Below are positions 32,287 to 45,003 of a stretch of 64,000 nucleotides of DNA, one piece after another. Source of the DNA: Phanerochaete sordida (Eukaryota; Basidiomycota; Agaricomycetes; Polyporales; Phanerochaetaceae); contig BPQB01000044.1 of assembly GCA_019973155.2 (NCBI GenBank), positions 124,001-188,000 on the forward strand, given 5' to 3'. Positions within the stretch are counted from its first letter, which is position 1; each line of letters starts with the position of its first letter. Both the position numbers and the translations under genes were made by a program. The notes beneath the pieces are model-generated. The model did not search any database and was not told where the DNA came from. It saw only the letters and a list, made by a program, of their open reading frames with translations.

Positions 32287-35200
32287 ATGGCTGCGGACGT
32301 GCCAACACTCAGTATCATGCTCCTGGGCGCAGGGCAGGAGGTCGGACGATCCTGCTGCGTTCTGCAGTATAGGGGACGAACCATCGTTTGCGACGCCGGC
32401 GTGCACCCCGCGTACAGCGGCATTGCTTCCCTGCCGTTCATCGACGAACTGGACTGGAGCACCGTCGATGTACTACTGATCACACAGTACGTTGCCCTTT
32501 AATGACTCACAGTTGCACTGAAGCCACAGCTTGCACAAGCTTCCACTTGGACCACGCTGCCGCTTTGACTTACATCACGGAAAAGGTGCGTCTCAACGCC
32601 GTCTTTTCATGTTTGCAAGCTAATGGAAGGCTGCAGACGAACTTCCGAGATGGAAAGGGCAAGATCTACATGACACATCCGACGAAGGCCCTACATAAGT
32701 TCATGATGCAAGACTTTGTTCGTATGGGGTTCGTCCTTCTTCGCTGTTCATTTTTACAACCAACTAACGTCCACTCCAGTTCATCTTCTTCTGACGCGCT
32801 CTTCAGCCCCATGGAGCTGTCTATGTCCTTGGCTTCTATCATTCCCGTCTCTGCACACCAGGTCATTTCGCCGTGTCCCGGTGTCACGTTTACGCCATAC
32901 CACGCAGGGCACGTCCTCGGAGCATGCATGTTCTTGATCGACATCGCCGGACTCAAGATCTTGTACACTGGCGACTACTCTCGTGAAGAAGACCGGCACC
33001 TCGTCAAGGCCGAAGTGCCGCCAATCCGTCCTGACGTGCTCATCGTGGAGAGCACATTCGGTGTGCAAACACTGGAAGGACGTGAAGAAAAGGAACTGCG
33101 GTTTACGAACTTGGTCCACAATATCATCCGGCGGGGTGGTCACGTCTTGCTCCCAACATTTGCTCTTGGTCGTGCTCAGGAGCTGCTGCTGATTCTGGAC
33201 GAATACTGGAAGAAGCACCCCGACTTGCACAACGTTCCGGTCTACTATGCTTCGAGCTTGGCGCGGAAATGTATGGCGGTCTACCAGACGTACATCCATA
33301 CGATGAACGCAAATGTACGCTCCCGCTTTGCGAAGCGTGACAACCCCTTCGTGTTCAAGTAAGTTTCTATATAAAATGCTTCATTTCATCGTGCTCAGCT
33401 TCATCTTCTGCAGGCATATTTCCAATGTGCCCCATAGTCGTGGCTGGGAACGCAAGATTGCCGAAGGTCCTCCGTGCGTGGTCCTCGCAAGCCCCGGTTT
33501 CATGGACTCCGGCCCGAGTCGCGAACTCTTGGAACTATGGGCTCCGGACTCGCGGAACGGCGTCATTCTTACCGGCTACTCGATCGAAGGTACCATGGCC
33601 AGGGTGAGTGGATACGCAGTCTCCCGGAGGGTGTGTCATGTCGTGTACGGTGTCTCGTATTGTATGTACATCATCGCAAAACAATGTACATGTTCCTCCC
33701 GTCCGACCCCCTTCGGGCTGCTTGAGTTGTCTGTCGCGAACCGGCCGTTGAACTCATGTTCGTCCCTAGGATATCCAAACAGAGCCGGATGAGATCCCCT
33801 CGGCCAAGGGTGGCCACTCGGTCCCGCGCAAGCTGTCGGTCGACGAAATCTCGTTTGGAGCGCACGTCGACTATTCACAGAACTCCGAGTTCATTGACCA
33901 AGTACATGCCCAGCACATCGTGAGTGATTGAAATCAATATCATGGTGACTCTGGTATAACTTCGTCGACTCTAGGTTTTGGTCCATGGCGAACAAAATGC
34001 GATGGGTCGTCTGCGCGCCGCTCTGCAGGACCGCTACAAGAACCGCGACGAGGACGTCAAGATCCACACCCCGCGGAACCTCGAACCGCTCGAGCTGACC
34101 TTCCGTGGCGAGCGAGTAGCAAAGGTGCGTCTTCGCGCTCCGCACCCACCCCTCCGACCCCTCCGCTAACACGTCCCGCTCAGGCTATCGGCACGCTCGC
34201 GGCGAAAGCGCCGCAGCCAAACGAGGTCATCTCCGGCCTCCTCGTGTCAAAAGACTACTCGTACACGCTCCTCGATCCGCGCGACCTTCGCGACTTTGCC
34301 GGTTTGACGACGACGGTCGTCACGCAGCGCCAGAAGATTGCGCTCAACGTCGGATGGGAGCTCGTCCGCTGGCACCTGGAGGGCATGTACGGCAAGATTG
34401 AGGAGGGCGTCGACAAAGATGCTGTTCCGACGATGAGGGTAGATTATCCCGCATGCTTGTCGCAAAGGTGGACACTAATATCTTGCTCCAGGTCATGGGT
34501 GCTGTAGACGTGAAGCAGACTTCCGAGCATGAGCTGACGCTCGAATGGGACTCGAGTGCTAGCAACGACATGATTGCGGATTCCACTCTCGCTCTCATCA
34601 CCGGTATCGACAAGAGCCCTGCTTCGGTGAAACGTATGTTCCTCCCTCCACATTGCCCAGCCCCCGCTCTAATGCATATTTTCAGTCACCACTCATCCCC
34701 ACTCTCACGACCACTCTCACGATCATTCCCATGCACCAGTGCTACCGCACCCTCATGCCGATGTCGAGGGCGAGCAGGCTGCCACGATACGCATACAGCG
34801 GCTGGCAATGTTCCTCGAGGCGCACTTCGGCGAGGTCGAGCTGCACCAGCCGGACGACGAAGCCGCGGACGCCGAGCTCGGTGAGAACCCGGCAGAACCC
34901 GCGCTGCTCGTGCGCCTGGACGAGGCCGACGCTGTCATCAATCTGGTGTCCATGGTGGGTCCGTCATGCTTTTCCGAAGACACGGGCTAATGTCGCTGCT
35001 CAGACCGTGACAAGCACTAGCAACGCGCTACGCAAGCGCGTCGAGGCGGTCCTGGACATGGCGCTGTCGACTATCAGCTCGCTCAACGAGTCGTTCACGT
35101 CGACGGCGCCGCTGGCCTCGGAGGAGGCGCTGCCGTCTGCCGAGACGGAGAAGAAGAGCGCCGAGGCGAACGGCGCTGGCGACGACACGCAGGCCGACGG

Positions 35201-35534
35201 TGCATCGGGCTCGGGCAGCGCTGTCCATGCCGCGACGAACGGTGATCACGAAATGCAGGACGCGCATGCTGAAGTGGCACAGGAGGCAGAAGCAGTGTCG
35301 GCACCGGAGCCTGCTGAAGCTGAAGAGAAGAACGAAGACGACGCCGCCCCAACGCAAGACGACGATCCGGAGACAGCACAGGATTCGGTATCGGCTCCAG
35401 CTGCGCCCCCGCAAGAAGATCCGGTACCCTCGTCTCAAAATTCCGTCCCCGCAAAGAGCAGTCGCAATGGCGAAGATGAGGAGAGCGAGGCTGCGTCGTC
35501 AGCAGACGAGGCAGACCTAGAGATCCATGGTTGA
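32287..35534 (+). CDS. YSH1: CPSF-73/Ysh1 pre-mRNA 3'-end endonuclease
   Basis: Cuts pre-mRNA at the poly(A) site within the cleavage and polyadenylation complex. Eleven exons (32287-32486, 32540-32585, 32637-32728, 32780-33358, 33414-33603, 33770-33919, 33975-34124, 34184-34438, 34492-34633, 34686-34954, 35004-35534) give about 867 residues. The metallo-beta-lactamase part shows ITHFHLDHAAAL (metal ligands, about residues 66-77), HAGHVLGACMFLI and ILYTGDYSREEDRHL. The beta-CASP part shows VLLPTFALGRAQELLLILDE, VLASPGFMDSGPSRELLE and ILTGYSIEGTMAR, then VLVHGEQNAMGRL. DHAA instead of the animal DHCG also occurs in yeast Ysh1. The C-terminal domain follows, with a His-rich linker (HHSHPHSHDHSHDHSH) at the start of exon 10 and a long acidic Ser/Ala/Glu tail. 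All catalytic ligands are present. Confidence 0.95.
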
Positions 35535-35630
35535 AGTACCAGACTAGTCCGGGCGCTGTCCCGTGTTTGTACTACATCACTGCAATAATACCTGCTCGTT
35601 GAAGAATCCTCAGGATATTCCATCATCACT

Positions 35631-37503
35631 TCATGAAAGATCAGCGACTCGCCACGGACTGGAACGGTGGTTGTTAGTCGTGTGCGTAGCAAAAATATGA
35701 AACGGTACGCACCCGTTGCGCTTCTTGAGAAGAAGACAGTCGCCAGTGAGGTAAACATGAGCTTCTCCGCTTTCGTCAGGTCCCAGCTGCAGTCCCAGCA
35801 CCCTCGAATATCCGCTGGGTACCTTACGATATGGAAGGTTGGTGACGATAGGTGAGCGAAATATCGTGCGGTCATCCACCGAAGTCGGCGTCGTGACATA
35901 CTGCCACGGGGGCGAAGCTTGCCTGTCCGTCGTTTGCACCGCGTGGCGCAGAGCAGGCGGCGAAGGGAAGTCGTAGATGTAGACGTCGAGCGGCGGGAAC
36001 ACCCCGGAGTTGGGCCTGATCTCGGGGATGAGGATGCGCTTGTGGCTCACGTTCCGTCCGAGCCAGAACGATTCGTCGCCGAGGGTGCGCAGGAAGCGAG
36101 TGTGAGGGGCCCAGCTGTTCCACTGCAGCACTTCGTCGGGAACTACTTTGGCACAGATATTCGCCAGAGTACCAGCGTGGACGAAGAGGCAGAAGGTGGA
36201 GTTCCGGAAGAGGTGGGAGTTCGTGGGATGGAGGATCATCATCTGGACACCGACGACTCGCCAAGCAGGGATGGGCGCAAATGACGAGTTTGAGCCTAAG
36301 CTCGAGGTCTGTGCTGGATCTCCGGCCAGCCCGTCGGCTACTGAGTAGATTTGGTCGTAAAACGCCCCAGGAGCGAGGGAAGGAAGACGGAACGTGACTA
36401 CACGGGGGATGTCGAAATACGCATGTCTCCCCGGGGGCGCTTGCATGCAATCGAAGATACAGAGTGCCGCATCCCGCCCTCGAAGGGTGTCCCAGGAGCC
36501 CATGACCGGGACCATGATCAGCCTGTCGTTCAGGAATTCGAAGCTGCTTGCACCTGAGGGACCAGCTCGTCCGCCTGAGAAATTGTACGCGTTCTGGGAA
36601 GAATGCATAAGTGTGATACTCTCTCTTGGAATGGTGCGAAGCGTACCAGGCGGAGTACCGAGGTCCTCCAGTCCCAGACATAAAGCTCCGTCTGCTTGAG
36701 TTGTCCGTCTCCGGCGATCATGAGAGCGAGCAGATCCCCATTGATAGCAATCTTATGATCCGCCGAGTCGAATAGCGGGAGCTCTATCACGATGGTCTGA
36801 CAGGCCGCCGCGGGATGATGCTCGCCTGTGCTGAGTGTCGTCAAGCTCACGGTAAGGCCAATTATCGCGGAGCCAATCGCTTCACGTCTGACATGAAGAT
36901 GTATCAGCAGGAAGTATGACGAGCGGTTTCAGCCATTGCACATACTGCAGCTGGGTTAACGCGACCAAATTCTGCTCGGGGCAGACGGCGATCTTTGCGG
37001 ATCTGTCGACGCCGATGTTGTGCTGCCACTGATCAGGATATCCCTTGTATAGCCTTGGTCGGACTTGTGTGAAGATCAAAGATTCCGCACTGGAGCAGGC
37101 CATGAAGTTTCCCGAGACACCGAGGAAGCTCATGCCGTCGCCCGAGAGTTCTAGCTCTCGCTCTGATGACGGACGATAGGACTTCCACAGCGACTCGCGA
37201 CGCTCCAGTGATGCCATCGAACGACCAATGTCTTGCTCGCTGGTGAGCTGTGTTGCCTCCTGGTCGGCCAAAAAGAGTTTGAGCTTGTAAAGCAGCGACG
37301 GAGTCGAGTCGATAAGAGTCTTCGTTGCGCGGTCGACCTATGGCGGTGAATGTCAGTCAACTGTGTCACCAAGTGTCCCGCACACGGTGTGGTGCACTGA
37401 CCTGCCTATAGCGTACCATATCCAAGCAAGGCAGCAGTCGCAGAAACTCGATCTTGATCTCGTTGGGCAGCAGACCGAACGAGGACGCATGAGGCGTAGC
37501 CAT
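35631..37503 (-). CDS. F-box protein
   Basis: The start MATPHASSFGLLPNEIKIEF (ATG 37503) is followed by LRLLPCLDMVRYRQ and, after an intron, VDRATKTLIDSTPSLLYKLK. Together they form an N-terminal F-box of about 45 residues (L-P-x-E-I...L-x-L-x-x-C-x-V). The rest (LADQEATQLTS onward, MSFLGVSGNFMACSS, LYVWDWRTSVLRL, RVVGVQMMILHPTNSHLFRN) is beta-strand-rich, with repeated W-D and hydrophobic patterns. It looks like the degenerate propeller common in the large basidiomycete F-box families. The role, inferred from the family, is to recruit a substrate to an SCF ubiquitin ligase through Skp1. The target is unknown. About four or five introns are present. The C-terminus reads KKRNG-PWRVADLS with or without a last 3n-length intron, so the stop is the same either way. 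It is convergent with YSH1, with 97 bp between the stops. Confidence 0.75.
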
Positions 37504-39180
37504 GGTAGGTGCGATACCAGTGAGCACCTAAAGATCGTCACTGCTGCACGAATTCGGATTTGGACTAGAAGCTATGCCTCTCAGTAATGATGATTTTAAA
37601 ACTTGACAAGTCTCACCTACTTTCGACCTCGTTTGCAGCCTAAGACTTTCTTTCGCGTCTTACGCAAGTCGAGCTCCCCTCGTCGCTCTTGACAAGTTTG
37701 AGTGCTCCACGCTGACTCCATGAGTGACGACGATACGAGCTCGGAGGTAGTGCACAACGTTCATGATCGGGCTGTATAAACTTCAGGCCGTCCAATGATA
37801 TACGGGGATGATCGCTTGAACTTCGAGAGTTAGATGTCATCACACTTGATGTGTACAAACTTGGAAATGCTTCCGTCTGTCGCGTATTTTCGGAGAAAAT
37901 AAACGAAGGGACGGAGATAAGGACTTCATTTCATGCGGAACAGGAACGGAAAAGTAGACAGAGGGCAGAATCGCCACAGAGTCAGAGCGCGGGATAACGG
38001 GTGCCTGGTCTCAGCCTCTGAAAATTTGGATGTTGTGCGATCGAAGCGTCTACTACCCTTGCATATGCACTCGTCAGCAGAGCGGTATCAGTCTAAAAGT
38101 TTTGAGGGCGCCCAATTCGCCAATGGCTTCGAATGTTCCTGGTGAATCCGAGCTGAATGAAGGGAGATGCGTTACGATTATAAGAGACAATGCGAGACGC
38201 AGAGGTTGTGGCAAAATACCAATGTTACATACGCCACTGCGAGTGGAGGACGCCACAACGCAGGAAGCCGCCCTTAGGCAGAAAGATATAGAGGGCGCTA
38301 TGGCTGCTGGGGATGATGTTGCCGAGATCTTTGGGGAATGTCCGGTCCGTCGAAGTCGAGACGGCGACGTGTACTGCTTCTGTAGTGGGAAGAGCGAGTG
38401 GGACAAGAGGTTGAGTAGAGAGTGATTCGAAGTATACAGATAACTACGCAGTCCTTCAATTAAGCAGAGATTGAATGAGATGTGGTCAGCACTGAAAATC
38501 TTGATACCACGAGAGCCGGTGCCCAAAGCTACTTACTCAGGAGAGTTGTGACTTGGGACAAAGATGGCAATATGCACGAGCCCATCATGGGCTGTCTCGA
38601 CTCACCCAGAACGGGAGAGCCATATTTGCCACGTAAACCAGCCGCCGCCGGACTGAGGTAACGATGTCTGAGCCTAGGAGAGGGGGTGTTAAAATGTCGG
38701 CATGCGGACTGACTTCGCGCCAAGAGAAGTCATGCGGCTGACGGCTATGTCGAGAAGACGAGACCACACGCTCGGTGCATCAGAGAAGAACAAGAAGGTA
38801 TCACCACTGCATATTTGAGCACGGAACCTCGTCCGCGATGCCGCTTTGCATCTGACTACTTCGTCGTGGGAGGCCGGCGGAGCAAGTCCGAAACCCCGAT
38901 GGCAATGTGGCGTAGATCCAAGAATCCCAAGGAACCCGCAGAGTTTGGAGTTTGGGGTTTGCGAATGACCGCTCGCTGCACATGTGCTGTGGCGGAGAAA
39001 ATGGGCGACCGGTAGACCCGCAGACGTGACCCCAATATGGAGCCGTCAGAATGTCAAAATGGTGTCTTCGCCGCGAGCCGGTAAGCGGAGCACTTCTACA
39101 AGTACGTAACCACCTAAGAACTTCGGTCAGGCATGTGTTCAGAACATGAGATCCGAGACGGACATATCCTGCTACCGAAG
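37504..39180. other. Gene-poor interval, possible gene relics
   Basis: No complete gene is supported. Open stretches on both strands near 38000-38530 overlap and have no family features. On the minus strand, segments near 39050 and 38700 encode similar short peptides (FDILTAPYWG and ADILTPPLLG), which hints at a decayed duplication. Confidence 0.35.
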
Positions 39181-41087
39181 CTACGCCTCGTCGGCAGGGG
39201 CGTCCTCTTCTGCCTCGAACGCGCAGCAGAACGTTTCCTTGCTTAGCAAAACTAGCCCCTTGCCATCCGGTGACCACCGGATGTCCTTCGCGTTGAAGCT
39301 CTCTGCGCAGCCCGTGTCAGTACCACAGACACGCCGAGAGCGGGAGACACGTACGCGCCGGGACGCCAACACACTCAGCGACCTCCTGCAGCTCGTCGTT
39401 GCCCTCCTCGTCGGTCACCACGAACTCGTCTCTCCAGACGTACATGCTCTCCGCGCCGGTGCACAGCGCGAGCACGCCTGGCTTCACCGGGTTCCACGCC
39501 GCGCTCTGCACCGGCGCGGTGTGTATCAGCACCGCGCGGAGCTTCGGGGTGCCGCGGGCTGCATCGTGCGCCCGCGCGTCTTGCGGGGTGGGGAAGGCGA
39601 AGATGTGCGCGACGTGCGGCGCCGACTCGAAGCGCGCGAGGAGGAGCGTGCCGGAGACGTTGAAAGAGAGCTGGACCGCGCCGGATTTGGGGTACGCCTT
39701 GGACAGCTCCGGACGCGTGATTGTGAGGGACCAGGGCGATCGGACGCGTTCATCTGGGGGCAAAAATGAGCATCGATACCGTCACTCGGAACATGCGAGG
39801 CTCGCTCACAAAGGATAAAGCCGTGCCCTTGGGTTGCATCTATCCAATTCGTCGGTTCTCTCCAGACGTTCTGCGCGCATGATTCAGCTATGGCATACCA
39901 GAGCAGACAGAACGAGAACTTGCCACGCCTGCCGGTATCCGTGCTTGCAGTTCCAGCACAGCAACAGGTCCCCACGTCAGATTCTCCAAAATATAAATCT
40001 AGAAGGCCTGTGAGGTCCAGCTAACCTCTGAATCAGGCGTTGACGTACCTTGTCATACCAGCCCGAGACTGCGAGATATGTGCCAGATGGGTGCCATGCA
40101 ACGGATCTGACTCCGAGCCCTCTGTCAGGCTCCGGCGAGAACGTTCCCAAGAGATCCCCAGCGATCGTTACAATGTACACCTTGTACTGTCCAGCAATAT
40201 TGAGCCGATATCTTGACCTCTATACTTTTCAAAAATACGAACCTCCAGTGGTCCTTCCCATACTGCTAGCACATTGCCGGCCGGAGAGAGAGACATGGAT
40301 GCCAGGGAGGATGAAGGTAATGGAAAATGCTGGGGTCATTTTGAACGTAAGACAGAGCGAAGACCTGCTGGACATACAGACGTACCCGTACTAGGCGATA
40401 TGACTGCGACGTATCGTACACTCCGAGTGTGTCTTTCGATTTATGTCGCTCTCCCAACATGAAATACTTGCCGTTGCGGCTGAATGCATAGCCTAGCGGT
40501 TCGATTGGTTTGGACCCTTACGAAGACCAGTGCTTGTCTTTACCTCTGTCAGGATGTATCGGAAACTGGATGTGCGTCGCAGTGCCTGTGAGCAGCGACC
40601 AGATCGTCACTCTTAGCTAGTTGTTCAGTCAATCGCATATAACCCGGTAAACCTGTGCTGCACTCACACCCCAGTCGGAGAAGCACAGTATGGACCGGCC
40701 GTCCGGCGCCCACTCTGCCCTCGCGAGGCCTTCGGCGCCGCAGTCGATGCGTGCGTTCCACGTCTCGTCACGGAGCTTGAAGACCTCCACGACACCGATC
40801 TTCGTGCAGGCGGCGAGGATGTACTCCGAATCGCAGGACCAACCCGCATGCGTAATCCACGCGCTGGCGAGCTCGGCGCGCGTCGGGGCCTTGGTATGTG
40901 CCTGCGAAACCCCGAGCTGCATTACCGGGGCGTTGAAAGACTCGCCGATTTGCCATGTCCGTTGGATCTGGAAGGAGTCTGACCGACGGATAACAACCCG
41001 GTCTTGCACTGCGGTGAGAAGGAAGTGGGTTCCCGGGCTGAAAGCTACAAGCCCTGCTGTTTGCTTGTAGATCTCTGTAAAGTCCAT
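39181..41087 (-). CDS. WDR8: WD40 protein WDR8/WRAP73
   Basis: A WD40 propeller protein that works at spindle poles and microtubule-organising centres (in fission yeast with Msd1 and kinesin-14). The start MDFTEIYKQTAGLVAFSPGT is diagnostic. Further blades are ARAEWAPDGRSILCFSDWGL, THIQFPIHPD, GLGVRSVAWHPSGTYLAVSG (WHPSG), NWIDATQGHGFILCE, KSGAVQLSFNVSGTLLLARF and DIRWSPDGKGLVLLSKETFC. It ends EEDAPADEA. About eight short introns split the coding sequence. The length estimated from the exons is near 500 residues, normal for the family. Domain order is complete and no internal stop was found in the exons I read. A divergent promoter of about 1.1 kb separates it from the gamma-glutamyltranspeptidase gene. 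Confidence 0.9.
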
Positions 41088-42199
41088 GCTGTGCCAATGT
41101 GCATCAGCAAATTCGACGAATGTCAGCGGTGAGGATGCTGAAGCGGAGACTTACTCGTGGAAGTTGCCTACAAAAGCCAGTCGACGCGTCGAGACGCGAC
41201 GAGACGCGCGTTCGGTAGCTGAAACTATTGTATCTCCGAAACTATTCAACCACCAAGATAAAAAGCGTGGGTAAGGAGACTTGAGGCTTCTATTATAGTC
41301 CTTGACAGAGGTTTTCTTACATTTCTACAGCCGACAGCTCCGCTCGCATCTCGCCACCGCTGGCTGCTGAATATAAACTAGGTAAGTAGAACAACTCCGT
41401 AGGGCCATCTCTCGAGACACTGTGTGGTCATAATCCTGGATAATGCCTCACAGTACTCATGTAGATACATACGATGATGTCCGCGTAGACCTTCGCGGAC
41501 ATAGTAATATTTTCCTGACACAGCGACCCAATTACTGCAATTTCTCCTATGGCAGCTACTTAGGCATGATCGAAGCCCGACGTCAATGAAACGCGCCTGG
41601 ACTGAGCCGACGTTCGGCATAGCGCACACTGCTTGACGGATGGCGACAGAGGCGTCAATGACGGCGCTGGAGCGCAGCCATCCCCTCTTGACTTCATACC
41701 TCGTCCTGCAAAACCAGCCGACGCTGGTGCATCCAGCGCGCGCACGCGCAGAGGAGAGCGTCCCCCGTGGCGGTGCAACGCGTTAGCATACCTGAATGAC
41801 CGTCGCAGCCTGCGCAGTCAGCATATATGCGGCCTGTGGGAATCAGGGACCAGGGCGGGTTGTAGTACATTCGGTGAGCCAGAGACCTATAGCGCTGCCC
41901 GCGCGTGCTCCTGACAAGGCAACTCCTGAAGGTAAATACTGGTGCATCTGACAATTTTTAACAGATTTATTTCGCCCATTTGCGAGGCTGTCGACGTCGC
42001 CGCTGCCGTCGGGCAAACGTCGGACAGGACGCGTCGGCAAGAGACGCCGGCGCGTGGCGGGCGTATTGGCCGAGATAGCGCTTGATTACATACCGTTACG
42101 CTCGCCGCCTTATCACACGGCCAGCAGCAGGTGGGAGCCCTCTCGAGAGCACACAGGGGTTTCTGCGCGCCCACCTCAAGCCCGCAATCGGTCTCAAGG
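41088..42199. other. Divergent promoter interval, WDR8 / GGT
   Basis: 1.1 kb. No gene seen. Short chance ORFs only. Confidence 0.5.
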
Positions 42200-44418
42200 A
42201 TGGCGAACGACGTCTCCGCCAAACATCCGCACAATGCGATGCTCCCCTTGCACCAGGACCTCCACGACTCCACGCAGGACCGCCTTCCAGCCCGCCGTCA
42301 CCCACGCCGCACCGTCTTCCTGCTCGCGCTCGTCGCGATAGCGCTGCTGTGCTCGGCGACGCCGCGCGCATGGCTCGACGAGCCCGACACCGAGGCGCGC
42401 CGCACCGCGAACGAGGCGTGCGCCGGCCGCTCGTGTGCGCGCAACCCGGCGTGGCTCGTCAAGGCGAAGCACGGCGCGGTCGCGAGCGAGAACGAGCTCT
42501 GCTCGGACATCGGCGTGGGCACGCTCAGGGCGGGCGGGAACGCGGTCGACGCGGCGGTGAGCACCGCGCTCTGCATCGGCGTTGTGAACATGTTCTCGTG
42601 CGTCTTGCCTGCCCTCCCCGCGCCCCCGTGCTCACACCATGCAGCTCGGGCCTCGGCGGCGGCGGCTTCATGACCGTGCGCATCCCGCCCTCGATGACGA
42701 ACGGCTCCTCCGAGGTGTACACCATCGACTTCCGCGAGGTCGCGCCCGCCGCGGCGTCCGAGACGATGTACGTCGGGCGCCCCGAGGCCGCGCGCTGGGG
42801 CGGGCTGGCCGTCGGCGTGCCCGGCGAGCTGCGCGGGCTCGAGCGCGCGCACACGCTGTGGGGGTCGCGCCCGTGGGCGGAGCTCGTCGCGCCCGCCGCC
42901 GCGCTCGCGCGCGGCTGGCGCGTGCAGAAGGAGCTCGAGCGGCGCATCGAGGTGCGTGGGACGCCGTCTGTGCCCGTATCGCGGCTCACCGGGCCCGCGG
43001 CAGATGTTCGCGCCGGTGATGCTCAACTACCCCGACTGGCGCGCGGTGTTCGCGCCCGAGGGCTGCCTGCTGCGCGAGGGCGACACGATCCGGCGCACGG
43101 CGCTCGCGCGCACGCTCGAGACCGTCGCCCGGGAGGGCGCGGACGCGTTCTACAGGGGCCCCATCGCGGACGCGCTGCTCAAGAAGATACGCGAGACTGG
43201 CGGGATCATGACGCAGGAGGACCTCGACAACTACTCGGTGCGCGTGCAGCCTGCGCTCAAGGGCTCGTACCGTGGACGGACGATCTACACGACACACGCG
43301 CCGACGTCGGGACCGGTTCTGCTGCACATGCTCAACCTGGCGGAGATGTTTGAGGACTTTGTCGAAGAGGGCCGGACGCCGTTGAACATGCATAGGCTCG
43401 TGGAGATCATGAAGTGTAAGCACATCTCGCCGCTGTGACGACCGTTGCTCACCTGCCTGCTAGTCGGCTTCGCTGCTCGGACACGCGTCGCCGACCCCGG
43501 TTTCCTCGCCACGAAAGAAATACAGACTATCAATCGCATCCCTACCAAAGAGTATGCCGAGCAGATCTTTGTAAACATCACGGACGACCGGACACACACG
43601 CCAGACTACTACCAGCCCGTCTACGACGTGCCGACTGACCACGGAACAGTGCGTTTCCCTCGCATCGATGCTCGCGGGTCGACTGACATCGTGGACAGAG
43701 CCATTCGTCCATTGTTGACAAGGACGGCATGGCCGTCTCGATCACATCGACTGTGAACCTCGTGTTTGGGTCGCTGGTCCTCGACTCAGAGACGGGAGTG
43801 ATTCTGAACGACGAGGTGTGCTGACAGTCTGCTGCCCGACGACACGAGCTGACTGTGCCTCAGCTCGACGACTTCTCGATCCCGGGCACGCCGAACTACT
43901 TCGGGCTGTTCCCATCTCCATGTGCGCGATCACCTGCCCTCCTGCCCCGCGCACCCCCCTGACCCGCCCGCAGACAACTACCCGCAGCCGGGCAAACGCC
44001 CGCTCTCGTCGACGGTGCCGACGATCATCGAGGACGCCGCGGGCGACGTGTGGGCCGTCGTCGGCGCGTCGGGCGGCTCGCGCATCTTCCCCGCCGTGTT
44101 CCAGGCGCTGCTCAACCTCGACTGGGGCCTCGACGCGGGCGCCGCCGTCGAGTACGGGCGCGTGCACGACCAGCTCTTCCCCGCCGCCGTCGACGCCGAC
44201 AACGTGCTCCCCGCGCCGCTCCTCGCGGGCCTGCGCGCGCGCGGGCACAACGTCAGCGTCGCGGACATCGGGCGCGTCGCCGCCGTCGTGCAGCTCGTCA
44301 CGAAGCGCGGCGGGGCGCTGTACGGTGCGTGTGTTTTCGCTCGTTTGTCTGTGTAAGTGCTCACTTTCTGCCAGCTGCGAGCGACTCGCGGAAGCGCGGC
44401 AAGGCCGCGGGGTACTAA
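42200..44418 (+). CDS. GGT: Gamma-glutamyltranspeptidase
   Basis: Transfers or hydrolyses the gamma-glutamyl group of glutathione. Eight exons (42200-42597, 42645-42951, 43004-43415, 43464-43648, 43699-43815, 43864-43921, 43974-44324, 44375-44418) give about 623 residues. A single hydrophobic anchor, [18 protein letters not shown] (about residues 36-53), fits a type II membrane or vacuolar/secretory protein. The large-subunit signatures are [39 protein letters not shown] and [12 protein letters not shown]. The autocatalytic cleavage site is [16 protein letters not shown], with the nucleophile Thr of HGT as the last codon of exon 4. Small-subunit motifs are [32 protein letters not shown] and VGASGGSRI. 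No key residue is missing. Carbon, nitrogen and glutathione salvage is the likely context. Confidence 0.95.
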
Positions 44419-45003
44419 GTTAGCGGCTCTGCGCCGGATTATTCATGTACACGACTTGCTCCATCTCGGGCGCGGCCCAGCACAAAGCACACTACGTAGA
44501 TCTGCCCGATGCGTGCTGCCAGCTAGAAGGACATGTGTATTGCAAATCGCGCGCACGTCGCGAACCGTAAGTGACAGGGGCCCCCGTGCTAAGGCACAGG
44601 TGCGAGGGAGGGCGTGCGCACCCGGCCCGGCGAGCAAGGTGGGTGAGGCGCAGGCGCGGAAACTCGCTGCCAGGCTGCCATCGGCACAGGCAGACATAAA
44701 TTCGGGCTTGATTAGCTTGATTGCTGGCATTGCGGCGCGCAGATGCTGGCCCGCGCGAGGGTTCTTGAGACACGGGGGGCGCGGGGCGAGCTGATGCTGA
44801 ACGTTCCAGCCTGCAGGGTACCGCGGCGCGGCCGTGCGCATCTTGCGCTGCGTCTTACGTCCGGCGATGCGCACAGGCGGCGAGCCTATCACTGGGCCTG
44901 CCAGCGGGGCCCCGTGTAAGTGCGGTGCACGGGCGCGCGAGATCGCAGGATCACGTACGCTTGTTGTGCACAGCGCGGTGCTGCGGGCGTAGGCAGCTCA
45001 GAC
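44419..45003. other. Convergent 3' intergenic region
   Basis: GC-rich. No supported gene. Confidence 0.45.
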
